Program-made: the position numbers and the translations under genes
NCBI RefSeq assembly: GCF_000002985.6
Contig: NC_003284.9
Location: forward strand, 620,001-684,000
Source: Caenorhabditis elegans
Lineage: Eukaryota; Nematoda; Chromadorea; Rhabditida; Rhabditidae
Direction of reading: 5' to 3'
DNA: 64,000 nt
The notes under the pieces: model-generated
Seen by the model: the letters and a program-made list of their open reading frames with translations, nothing else
Database searches by the model: none
What the model was told of the DNA's origin: nothing
Part shown: in pieces, positions 12,528 through 23,681 of the stretch
How positions within the stretch are numbered: the stretch's first letter is position 1
Layout: the number at the start of each line of letters is the position of its first letter

Positions 12528-13718
12528 AAGCCCAGCTTAACAATATCATTTCCATACTAATCAAAATTTCCAACGCAATCTCTCACAAAACGTAAAATCA
12601 CAAAATCCCTGTGACCCTATTATTCTGAGATCTTTGCATACTTTACAAATATTACGTGTTCCTCCATCATACTACCCGAAAAAAATATATTGTTAATTTA
12701 CATAATGATGCACTGTCCTGTCTTTTCGATTTTTTCCATTCTTTTTTTCTGTAATTTTGTACTGCTTCCGAAGCTGTAATTATTTGTGAAATAGCCCTTT
12801 TATTTGTATATGCTTCCCTGACACAAATTTTGATGACTCTGAATAAAGAAAAGAGCCAGCAAGTTTTGTTGTATGAAATTTGAAAATTGAGATTTTGAAC
12901 TCCAATTGAAAAATACAAACAAGTGATAAGGAAGTATTATTTTTTATCACATCATCGGATTTCGCATTTTATCATCACATAAACATGCGGTACAGAGATC
13001 AGAATATCTCAATCGAGATGATTGAACATCACATTTTTTCCCATTAAAATTGGAGCAAAATGTGCCATTACTCCAGAAGTGGCGGGATTTTTTGTGAATA
13101 AAAAAAAACACAACTTTTATTCACATTTTATTTCCTTTCTATCAGTTTTAAAAACGGGTTTTAATGAGAGTTTAAGTTGAATAATTTTGAGTTCAACATT
13201 CCAAATAATACTTGAAATTGTGTTTTACTGAAAGAAACTCTAAACTGTCAATGCAAAGACAAAACTAACTGTTTGCGTTACGTTCAATAACATGTTCAGT
13301 TAATTTTCAATAATTCTGACTTTTTCTCATTAGAAGTTTATTCGTGTTTTGTGTTTGCTTCCAATGGTTTAAAAAGTAACTTTAATAAAAAACTCTTGAA
13401 TTTACAAGTCAATAAAGAATAAAGTACATAAAAATGAACAACTGACAACTGCTGAAGATCGGGTAATAAATACGTCAAAGGTGACATGTTGAGGATGTGA
13501 CAATATTAATATATTTTGAAACACAGTGATCACAGTTTTGAAAAAAAGGTTTTGATCTACCTCGGGAAATTGACCTACAAAAATTTATGTCGTTTCCAAA
13601 ATGCGTGCATTGCTCATCAAAATTTTCAACTTGTATTTCAGGTATTTAGACCAAATTTTTTTTTCAAAACTTTGATACTTGTTCCATAAAAGTCTGACTT
13701 TTTAATACGGTGACCTAG
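12528..13718. other. Convergent 3' flanks
   Basis: This is the 3' flank of the plus-strand cysteine-rich gene (AATAAA at 12842-12847) facing the 3' end of pha-2. It is AT-rich and I see no exon. A minus frame at 12918-12667 overlaps the 3' UTR and has no splice context. Confidence 0.6.
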
Positions 13719-16700
13719 TTAACCATGAGACAGAAACGGATTAGACGACTGTAGCTGTCCGAGGCTTCTTGCTGACGCTCCATTAGGCATTTCATCCTCA
13801 TCCTCACCATCCTTACGTACACGACGCCATTTTGCCCTTCTGTTTTGAAACCATGTTTTAACCTGAAAAGATCAAATGTTGATCATTTGTTACGTCAAGT
13901 ATTTGTAGGATGTGACGTCGCGAGAGAAATGTTGTTGTGACAAAATCAGAAAAACCTTCCAAACCAACTACATATTCGTGTCAATTCGTGGCAATTTTAA
14001 ATTTTTAAATTTTTGAATTTTCATCCGGGTGAGGGTGGTCTGAATATTTCAATCCAAGGGACTTTTCGTCAGTTATAGAAGTTTCTTTAAAACTTTAAAG
14101 GAAAAATGTTGCTGTTTGGAGTTTGGTTTCAAAAAAAAACAGTCAAAGCGTGGGCATTATTATATTCTACATTTATAAGTAGTAAAATTTGCAGCATGTT
14201 GTTGAAAATTTGAAATGTCAGAAAAATAGGATTGACTATTGGTCACTTCATTGTGGTGCGAAGCACTTTTTGCACATTCTAAAAGAAAATATTGTCATAG
14301 TTTTTTGCAGAATTTTCAATAAATATAGCCACCCACACGTAAATAGAACTGAACTATTTTTCTTTCACACTTTTTAAGAGGACAAAAAAAAGGTTGTGTG
14401 CTCCAAATTAGTGCGCCATTCATATGCTTTTCTCAAAAATGATTTTATCAGTAAAGTTAACTTAGTTTAATATTTTTCTGCAAACTTGAAAACAGCAAAA
14501 ATATAAATAACTAGAAGGTTGGGGTTATTTTATCAGAAAATTCAAATGATATTTTTGGAACAGGGGATTTGATTGGGCCCTGCTCAAACAGACGCAAATA
14601 TTGTGAAGTTCAATTTGATGTTAAAGTTTAAAAGCATAACTTTCTGAAAAGTATATATATATATATATATATTTTTTTTTCAAACAAAAAAAAATTGAAC
14701 ACGTTTTAGAATATGACTATAACACAAACTGGGTGGAATAGCTCAGTCGGCGGTCTCAAGCGGCCGCTAGCAATCTGAAGGCCACGAGTTCAAGTCCGGG
14801 CTCAACCCTAGGTTTACCAGCCTTATTGGAAAAAAGAGCAATCCACGACTGGATTGTCGGCCACAGTCCCTGGCTAGGACGTGGCTATTATTGCCCAGTG
14901 AGAACAGCACCAGGCAAAAAGTAAGCATTGTCACATTTCTTCAATACCGTACTCTTATTGACCCATTCCCGCCCTTTCGCGCACCTCCAATGAAAACATG
15001 GAAATTACCTGTCGCTCGCTGAGGCTCAAAGACTTTGCAAGTTTCTTCCGCTCTTGGGGACTCAAATACTTATGTGAATCGAATTTGTGCTCCAACGCAT
15101 CGGTTTGCTCATTGGTGAATCTGAATCGTATAGTATCGTTATGAGAACATCGAAAGGAGACGTGACATTTATAATTTGAAATGTCGTTTCGAGCAAGATT
15201 ATAATAGAAAATGAACCTTATCTGTCCTCCTTTCCTCTTCTGCGGGGACTTGCTCATGTACGGGTACAACCATGAAAGCCGAGGATCCCACATATTTCCC
15301 ATCGTCTGATTGACATTCACTGCAAGTAAATAAAGTAAATAATAATTGATATTAATACACTGGAAGCCATTAAATTCTCATAATAAGATGAGCTCAGTGT
15401 TATTTGCACAACTAATTAGATTGGTTACCCCTCCTAATCCCAGTGGTTCGTTATGATTAGTGATCCGCTGCTGCGAACAAGATTTAATGTTTGTTTTCAA
15501 GTCTCTAGGTATTTGATTATTTGATATGTAATGAAAAGTCAATCAGCATTTGAAAACTTTTTTCAATAAAATTGAAAGGTTTATAAAAAGTGAATAAATG
15601 AATAATGTAGACTTCGAAATAAATGTGATTGCTTTTCAAGGAAATGACTACAATTCTTCAACTGAAATGCTTTCAAAGCAAAAGGAAGCGAGTAGTAAGT
15701 TGCAAAATTTAGTGAAAAGTTTACGCTATACTGATTATTTGTGGCTAATAGTCATTTTTACAGTCTCTTTGGTGAAATTATCAAAACTATAGAAATTAAA
15801 CAGGGGTGGCCGGCAAATCGGCAAATCGGCAAATTGCCCGATTTTAACAATTCCGGCAAATCGGAAAAACGGCAATTGTCATAAATTTTCAAGAAACTGT
15901 GATTTTGCACATTTATTTTGGGAATTTTAGAATTTCATCTTTAATTGGCAAAACTGTATGCATTCTATAAACGTTCCTACATCAATTTTGAAAAGTAAGC
16001 AAATTATATGAAATCATCTAAAGAAAACGGGAACAAATTTCAAAAAGGCACGTTTTTTAAATGTTTCACTCTCATAAAAAAATCTCTAAACATTTCCGGG
16101 AAACCGGCAATTTGCTGATTTGCCGAATTACTCGACAAAAAATTTTCTGAACGGCAATTGCCGTTCACCCCGGGCTTTTTCCATTAATTAAAGCACTATA
16201 TTTTTGGCTCTGAGCTTTTAATACGAAATTTTTCAGTAACTTTTTTCACTACTTCCGGGGCTTGCACAATAGCTCTAAAACCAGTCTTTTGCATATTTTT
16301 CAAAATTCTGAACATGCTCAGAAAGATTTTTCAGAGTTCTATAATAAAAAGAATTTCAGAGGCTGATTTATTTGTGACAATTTTAGGGAGTCTAGGTATA
16401 TAGCCAAAAACATGCCATCGAATAGTTAACTAACTTTTAGTATAGCTAGTGAAGCTTCTTAAATGTTGCAGGCTCAATTCGTTGATTCAGTTGACTTACT
16501 GTTCAGAAGCGGAACTTGATTTGGAGCACCAGGTCGATTTTTACCGTTCTGTGATAGCTGTGCTGCTAGTTGCTGGCTAACATGACATATCCACGGATTA
16601 AAGTCGAGAGTTCCATTAAACATTTCTGAAATATAACAAATAGTTTTTTTACGAATAATCAAAAAGCCTAACTTTTATTTGGTTCCATCTTTTGATCTAA

Positions 16701-16880
16701 GGTTGTGTCTGAAGATTCATTGAGAGAACATTCGCTGCCTGTAGGTATTGGTGACTCAGATGATGTTTCAGGTTTCTAAATAAACGCAACAAATCAATAT
16801 ACAGTTCACTAGAGCACAAATACCTCTTTAGACGGTGTATCTTCTTGTAGCAAGCTAGAAATATAGAACTTTTGATCCAT
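13719..16880 (-). CDS. pha-2: Hex/Prh-type homeobox transcription factor
   Basis: Six exons in phase: 16880-16824, 16775-16673, 16625-16500, 15319-15217, 15120-15009 and 13862-13719; 214 residues. The homeodomain spans about residues 111-170. It opens KRKGGQIRF, has KYLSPQERKKLAKSLSLSERQ, and ends in recognition helix VKTWFQNRRAKWRR. This is the Hhex signature, with Gln50 and Asn51 of helix 3 intact. The N-terminus has FYISSLLQED, close to the Eh1-type repressor motif of Hex proteins. The C-terminus is acidic then Ser-rich. The family is a nuclear DNA-binding repressor; in worms pha-2 shapes the pharyngeal isthmus. The ATG at 16880 is chosen because the following exon is phase 0 and begins the conserved motif. 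A TGTTGGT at 17083-17089 fits the PHA-4/FoxA consensus (TRTTKRY). The 1.1 kb intron before the last exon carries a SINE-like element. Confidence 0.93.
14646..14672. repeat. (TA)n microsatellite in a pha-2 intron
   Basis: About ten TA units followed by a T run, between the last two pha-2 exons. Confidence 0.8.
14731..14925 (+). mobile_element. tRNA-derived SINE-like element
   Basis: The head resembles a tRNA: A-box TAGCTCAGTCGG (14739-14750), B-box GAGTTCAAGTCC (about 14786-14797), and ends GGGTGGA / TCAACCC that pair at six of seven positions. The anticodon region does not fold as a normal tRNA. It is followed by an unrelated body (CCACGACTGGATTGTCGG... GCCCAGTG...GCACCAGGCA). The same body recurs near 44357-44458, showing a dispersed family. 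I call it SINE-like, not a functional tRNA gene. Confidence 0.65.
15803..16178 (+). repeat. CGGCAA-rich dispersed repeat, copy 1
   Basis: Both ends are dense in CGGCAAAT/CGGCAATT words. The middle is an AT-rich core containing CTACATCAATTTTGAAAA and AAAACGGGAACAAATTT. The same order is seen at 50982-51432, and in reverse at 18470-18775. It lies in the pha-2 intron between exons 3 and 4. It has no open frame and is probably a non-autonomous transposon with degenerate inverted ends. Confidence 0.75.
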
Positions 16881-19800
16881 TCTCACCCCCAAAATCAATT
16901 TTTAATCCCCACACAAGAGATGAGGCTAATTGAAAAGGCGGTAATGTGAAGAACGGAGCAATGAAAGCGATAGCCCTGCTTGACATACACAAAGGGGCGG
17001 GAAGGTACGGTAGGGGAAGAGCTAAGAGTGAGAGGAAGAGCATATCGAGCAAATAGTGTCTATTCTGATTCCGACGCTAATTTGTTGGTATCGTATGTCT
17101 TCGTGGAAATTGAATAGGGGTATCAATTCACAAAACATGGAAAAACACTGAAAACAAGTATTAAATTGATTTCTATTTAGAACTGTGTGGACTGTATTAC
17201 AGATGGTGAGCAACAATTTGCAACGACACCTTTATTGGTAAAAGGAGCCTGAATATTTGGAAGAGCACATTTTCAAGCTGACGCTATCAGTATTGCAGTT
17301 AGTGTCGAGCCTAGTAAGTAATTTGGTAACTGGATAATTTTTCGGATAAAAAACTATAATTATTCAAAAGCTCCGAAGAGGCAAATAAAGCAGATACTGT
17401 ATGTTTCACCAATGTAGATCATCACCACATAGTTCAAAAGGTAGCCAGAAACTATCAGCCGTCTAAAGTAAGATGAACATTTAAATGTATTAAGCTCTAA
17501 GCATCCTGAACTTGTTTTTGATAATCTTCATATTATAAAAGTTGAAGCAATTTGTTAATGCCCAAGATGGGCAAAAAAGCATTTACTTCGTTTGATTTCA
17601 ACTGTAGATTGCACATTTCTACCACATTATAATTTAGTGATCACTTCACTTTTCAATGATCCTTCATCTATTTGTCTCCGATTTCTTGTACACTGCAAAT
17701 CAGTAGCTCGTATATTTTCCGCTCTGCTTTTCTTGTCAAACACGATTGAATTACGGTATCATCAAAGCATTATCATCAATCGGGCGGAGGTGCCTCTCTG
17801 TCAACCACCGCTCAATTCGCTGCTATCAACCCTTTTTCTTGCTGTCTTTTGTGCTTTTCTACACAAATGATCAAATAGTGGGAAGAAAGCAGCACTCAAA
17901 TCAAATTGTCGAGTGATTTTTTTATAGATAGAAGACTTCTTTCTCATTTGATGAACGAGCGAGAAAGACAATTGTTGAGTAGGCGGCGCGCGGATACTGT
18001 AGGTTTTTGCTGATCATTTGAAATTGCTATTGCTGCGGGGATTAGAGACAGTTCACCTGTGCATTAGTCTGTGTGAACTGATCTAGTTGACCGTTTTCAG
18101 GTTAGTGCAGTTATACAAATAGTTGGTGTCTGCATCATGCAGAAATCTTTATATTGGGCAATATGGTCATTGCAAAACACGAATTGCATTATTATGGTCG
18201 GCGCCGAAAATAAATCTGGTCAGTGTCGCACCTAGCTGCATTGTGAATCGAAGTACAGTCTACAGGCCTGTATTTCTGGTTTTTCAAATTACAGTCCAGT
18301 TACACGCAATTTACTTGTACCCATCTGCGACAGACCAAAAGCAAATAGCCCGTCTGGCATCATTTTTGGTCAGTGCAAAAAGTTTCATAGAACTTTCATG
18401 ACGGAGCAAAACAATATTATTGACAGTAGTCAACATTATTTTGATAATTTCAAGTCACAAGTCTTACTCAGCCTATAATTCTGTCGCCGATTTGCCGGAA
18501 ATTTTTTATTTTAGTCAAATTGCGGATTTGCCGTTTGCCGGATATCAGATTTACCGGGAATGCTTACAGAATATTTTATAAGACGGAAACACTTGAAACC
18601 ATTCCTTTTTGAAACTTTTTTCCGTTTTCCTTAGATATTTTCTTGCAATTTGCTTAATTTTCAAAATAGATGTAGGAAAATTCAATGGATGCGTACAATT
18701 TTGCCGATATTTAAATTTTCCGGCAATTTACCGATTTGCCGATTTGCCGAATCGGAAAAGAATCGTTTGCCGCCTAGCCTCCTACTCTGTACTACGGTCA
18801 TGACCGACTGCTAACCGTCCATTTCTTTGTTGCTCAATACATCGCCCATCTCATACACATTGTATTCAGTGAGAGTCGTTTTGCTTCTTGCCATATCAAA
18901 TAACGGTTGGATTGACTCTTGTTGTGTAATCAAAGAAGATGTACGACGACTAATGCGTTGATCCCTCCTCCCCTGCTCTTCCAAAATGTATTCATGACAA
19001 TTCACGGCGTAACTCGTGTTTGTATAACAAACGAAACTATGCAAACAATTGTAAGATTGAAAAAAAATCAAAAGAAATTGTGTTTTCAATGTTTCATTTA
19101 ATAAAAATCTAACAAATTGATAAATAAAGTACCCATGTGATTTTCAACAAAAAAAATCAAGTTCCTGTGAGTTAGTTTTTAAATAAAAATGACCTAACTG
19201 CTTGAATTTTGTACAAGAATAGATATCTAAAACTATAGAATTTTTTTTGACTTTTTCAGCAATTTCCGAGAATGTACTCCCACAACATTATGACAACAAC
19301 GCGCAATATTTCAAAATACAGTTACGGTATTTCTATAAAGTTTTAAACGTAACACCATATAATTCTAAAGCAGACACTAACAAGCGAGTGTGTTCAAAGA
19401 ATAACATTTTATGAATATTAATTACTGTTTTGTTAGTAATCTTTAGATATTTTTTTTTCACTAGCTTCTAAAGTAGTTTGAACAAACATCAACAAAATAT
19501 AAATACTGTATTGAGTAGAAGAGTCATTTAAAACACCCTTAACGTCATCTTAACGCGTCTGATGACTGATCACATATTGACTATGTATATACACAGGAAA
19601 AATTAATAACCGGAACTATGGAGTCAGAGTTAACTATTACAATAACTTGGGTGTTCATTCAAAAAATTTGATAAAAAATAATTATTGTTAAGTTTGGTAA
19701 ATCTCAGTTACCGAAAGCATAAATACTTATTACATAAACAGCCCATGATAATCGGAATTCACATATTTTTTCCAAATATTCCAGATCTATTGTGACAGTT

Positions 19801-20832
19801 CAAAAAACAGGATAAATGCAGTTAAAAAACTTTGCATTTTTAAGTTTTTCGGATTAAAAAATATTCACTATAAAACACATGTCGTATTTTGAAAGTTTCA
19901 TTTTAAACTAATTTTCTGAATTGCAAATTTCTTTTGAAAAATGGGATTTTTTCAGTTTTTGTTTGTTTTCTGATACAAATGCATTCTCCTTTGCTATACA
20001 TAGTATATTACTTTTGCTGCTCAAAATGTTTTCAACGTGAACATGAATTTCGAAATAAATAGTTGTTCATATTTTTGCCTTATTGTTCGTTTTTTTTGCA
20101 CCAGATTTGTTTTTCATGTTATTGATCGACAAAGATCTAATGTCTTATTCAATTTTCATAACTCTTAAGATCTACACAAAGTTCTAAGCCAATTCCGCCG
20201 GAGAGATGAAGTATCAATAAACATATGTTGTGAAGATTATCGCTAGTCGGTTTCCCATTGACCCGCGTGTTCAACAAAGACAAGTGTCTCGGTCCACAGT
20301 ACTTCGGCACATCTTTAATCTTTTATTTGTCATGAGTGATATGACACTTGTATTAATAATGTATACGAAACAACTACCCGCAATCTGTTTGCTACCAGCC
20401 ATTTGGTTTTAGCAAGGTGGAAATTGAAGGCTGAATGGGCGAAAGGTGCATTCCAAATTGCATGAAAATTTTAGACTAGAATTATGTAAGCGATATTGTA
20501 AAAAAATTACTTTATACAACGTGCTCTTGTAGTTTTTGCTTCAAAAATTCAGCTTTGACTTTTGAAAGTTTTTGAAAAAAAATTCAAATTTTCATGTGAA
20601 ACCTTTTAAACCTGTCGTTAAATATTCCGAGAAAGAGTTTTCAAAAGGTTTTTTTTGTAAAATGGAAAAAAAAGAAACTGAAAATTAATCAGAAATTTAT
20701 CAGAATTTATCAGAAATCAGAATATATATATAAATATTTTTTAAATTGTTATGTAAGACACATATCACTTGTTTTCTTTTAATTTTCAAATTGCCATTTA
20801 TTGCAAAAAAATATTTATACAGAATATACGAT
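16881..20832. other. Intergenic region upstream of pha-2
   Basis: No exon chain was found. The first kilobase probably contains pha-2 control sequence. The stretch at 17700-18080 has higher GC and several short motifs. Also present are scattered GGTCAGTG words, an inverted CGGCAA-family copy (18470-18775) and AT-rich filler. A block at 20230-20412 is open on the plus strand but lacks splice context. Confidence 0.5.
18470..18775 (-). repeat. CGGCAA-rich dispersed repeat, copy 2 (inverted)
   Basis: This is the reverse complement of the family at 15803-16178. It has TTGCCG-rich ends and a core with TTTTCAAAATAGATGTAGGA, matching the TCCTACATCAATTTTGAAAA core of the other copies in reverse. Confidence 0.7.
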
Positions 20833-21540
20833 TTACTCAATAGTCATTTCCATTTCAAACTCATACATTTCCATCGATTCCATTAGCCGAATTCCGGTGA
20901 TCTTCTCTAAGGGGACAGTGTACTTTAATGAGAAGATGAATGTTCCTCCTGAGAAAACCTCGAAATGGTCATTTGTAGTGATTATTTGAATGAAGAACGT
21001 ATCATTTTGTTGAATCGGATTTTTTGCAAGGACCTGGAATACTGAATTCTTAAATTTAATATAATTCCTGTACTTGAGTTATTATTTCTAATTTTCGTTG
21101 CCCGCCAAGTTTATCTCTGACTAGATGAAACACAAAGCAAAAAAAAGTTACCTCTCTTGACCACGTTTTACTTGAAAACGATTTAGCACTGACCAATTTT
21201 GTATTTTCAAGATTGAACTCAATGAACATGGCGATTTCTTGTGAAGAAATCAATGCAATCGAAAAGTTTTGAGTTTCACATCGTCCAGTAAATAAGAATC
21301 GGGTTCTCGGCCTGATGGGTTTGTAAATTTTCAATGTTTGAGGAACTTTCTGGAAAAAATGGTGGCAAAATTAGTTGTGAATTAAAATAAGTATATTATG
21401 ATCCCTGAGCCAGATATGACTAACATATTTTTCAGGCATGGAAGAAAAATCAATTTTTCTGGTCTGGTTTTGATTATGTTTTCAGTAAACTTTTATGTCA
21501 AATTTTTGTGAAAACTCACGGGAAAAGGAATTTTGTTCAT
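20833..21540 (-). CDS. Small divergent galectin (single CRD)
   Basis: Three exons, all phase 0: 21540-21520, 21349-21152 and 21033-20833; 139 residues, the size of one galectin domain. The fold signature is clear: IYKPIRPRTRFLFTGRC at the start, FSIALIS, KTWSREV, IQQNDTFFIQIIT (the PF..G..F.L.I strand) and YTVPLEKITGIRL (the HR.PL..I..L strand). Galectins are sugar-binding proteins exported without a signal peptide, and none is seen here. The binding motif HFNPR is replaced (EFNLE), the V.NS motif is VSAKS, and only Trp of the WG.E.R motif is clearly kept. Sugar binding may therefore be altered or lost. AATAAA (minus) is at 20802-20797. The family call is good; I cannot assign a lec number. 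Confidence 0.8.
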
Positions 21541-22213
21541 AGTTGGACATAGGAATGAAAAATGAAATGTCTTATCTTACCTACTTTCAATAAATATGGA
21601 GTTCCTGTTTTGATATTTTGAATGCAATAACAAACAAACAAGCACTACCAGGCAGAGATGAAACCATCAACATTAGAAGTTTGATTGAGTGCACCCTTAA
21701 TGTCATCTTAACGCATACTTGTAACCGATTAGAGTCATCTTGAATAAATATTGCAATGAGTCTTGAAGAAGAAATTAGTGTATTAAGCTGTACTATTTTT
21801 TGTGCAGGGAGTTTTGAAGAAATTAAGCAAAAATAATTCTGGGGTCTGACTTCAATGCCTAATTACAAGTACATAGGTTACATAACACTTACGTTGTTGG
21901 AAAGTTTTGAAAAATCGCAAAACCTAGGCAGAGAATAAATTTTAAAAATTTGTAAAAATGTTTCTTATCAATTTCCAAAATGATCCAAAATTGAATGGCA
22001 AAAACTGACATATTTCTATTTTTTGAAAGTAAATTTGAAAAATTCGAAAAAGATTCCTAGTTAACTGATATAGTTTGTTCCGCTCAATTCGTCCAAATTT
22101 GAATGGCAAATGTTACAATTTTTTCCAACTTCGTAAAACGAAAAAAAAAAATAATCAAAGTATCATCAACAATTTATTTATTATTTATCAAAAAATATAG
22201 TACAATTTAAGGT
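21541..22213. other. Spacer between two minus-strand genes
   Basis: AT-rich. It contains a sentence-like repeat CACCCTTAATGTCATCTTAACGC (21690-21715) that also occurs near 19538-19560. A polyadenylation-like AATAAA (minus, 22178-22173) belongs to the upstream gene. Confidence 0.5.
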
Positions 22214-22904
22214 CTAGTCAAGGTAGACAAACCAGGCGCGTTCCTGAAAACAGTTTTCAAATTATTCAGTGATCGATTTTTAAAACCAACCTCATGGGGT
22301 TCGGTGTAATTGTACATTGATGTTCTAGCAACAGTAGAATTATCAAATGCATCAACATCCATAAAGAACTGACCAAGGTATTTTCCGTGTCTGTGGTTAA
22401 ACTGAAAAAAGTAAACGTTGTGCTCAAAAATTACTAGCTTTTTAAAATAAAAAGTACTTTAGAAGCTCCGGTTAAAAGAAAAATAATAGTGTTTTTAAAA
22501 CATTTTTTAAACAGCATGAATGACTTACCCTCACAACTTCTTGTGGATCAAGAATAAGAGGAACATTAATTTGAGCACTTCCAAGAACTTGGCCGTTAAC
22601 TGATTGCTCAATCTGAAATTCAAGGCGTTTTTGTTTTAAAAATCTAAACCAAATTCAGGTTCTAAGCGTACTCTAAAACCTCCAACATCGACACGTCTGA
22701 TTTTGCAAATGTTCTTCAATTCTATGTAACTTGGAGTTACTTGCTGAAAATGTGAGAAAAATTGATTTTCAAAAACTCTAGGTTAAAACAATACATTAAT
22801 AGAAATGGTTCCCAAGTACCAGCTGTGGAAATGACGTCCGGATTGATCAACTCCCTTTTCGTCGTGAACTCTGTCTCTTGGTTTGTCGGTTATCAAAGAC
22901 GATA
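22214..22904 (-). CDS. Unrecognised gene, 5' exon not found
   Basis: Five exons join in phase: 22904-22795, 22743-22672, 22612-22529, 22401-22291 and 22243-22214, ending in a TAG. They encode about 134 residues. The sequence has alternating hydrophobic strands (FHSWYLGTISIN, IRRVDVGGFRIE, AQINVPLIL, YLGQFFMDVDAF) and ends ERAWFVYLD, so a beta-rich soluble domain is likely. No motif I know is present. The first exon begins in phase 2, so an upstream exon carrying the start must exist. A weak candidate is an ATG at about 23253 on the minus strand. It lies directly upstream of the galectin gene on the same strand; no link is shown. Confidence 0.7.
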
Positions 22905-23681
22905 CTGAAACCAAATGTTGATATTGAAATTGAATTGTGGGTTTAGTTTTCTTAGCGATGAGTGAGCGCAATATTTTTACGATTAGAACGACCTGGGAGC
23001 TCAGGGGGTCCGGAGCAGGATGGAAAAACCCCGTTTTTTTGAGCTACGAAACTTAAAAAATGAAAATCGTCTGTCTGTCTGAATGTGTACAACCCAAACT
23101 TTTAAAATTCAGTTTTCAATTTTTATAATACCCCCCAGGCAAGCACTCGGTATTAGGGAAACATGGGAATATTGATATTGGGGTGGATGACAATTTTTCT
23201 GTATGTTTCTCTGTTGATACTTGTGTACGTTTTTCAGTAGTTTCCAAAGTTCCAATTGCATGCGCAGCATCTTGATTAGCAGCAGAATTTATTTACTTTC
23301 ATACAAAATAAAAACTTTCAGAGATAGAATAGAGATTTACAATCAAACGAGCGGAATAAACATTGAAAGAGACAAGGAAAGCGTCGACGACTAAATGTAA
23401 ACATTATGAGAAACTCAGGCATACAGTCTGCTATCACCGTTTCAGGTTATTTGGTGTCGAAAAAACCGTAAACCGGCTCATTTGGTATTGCATGGGACAA
23501 CACTTTAATTAGCAGAGACAGAGGAGGCATGCAGGGGGAAAAGTCATTTCTGCTAACTAATCAAGATCTGCTCGAGAATGAAAGTAAGACACGGGATACA
23601 TTGGAACGGCAACAAGTTGTGAAGGGGGGAAAAGTGAAGAAGATGTGATTAAACATTGAACATTAAGAAAGAGCATCCTTC
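22905..23681. other. Spacer downstream of ifc-2
   Basis: It holds the 3' flank of ifc-2 and probably the missing 5' exon of the next gene. I could not identify either a convincing exon or a polyadenylation signal. Confidence 0.4.

Noticed and set aside
14731..14808. Functional tRNA gene
   Set aside because: A- and B-boxes are present, but the anticodon arm does not fold and the body continues into a repeat shared with another site.
20230..20412. Transposase-like helix-turn-helix fragment (QRQVSRSTVLRHI)
   Set aside because: The similarity is short, there is no catalytic domain nearby, and no terminal repeats flank it.
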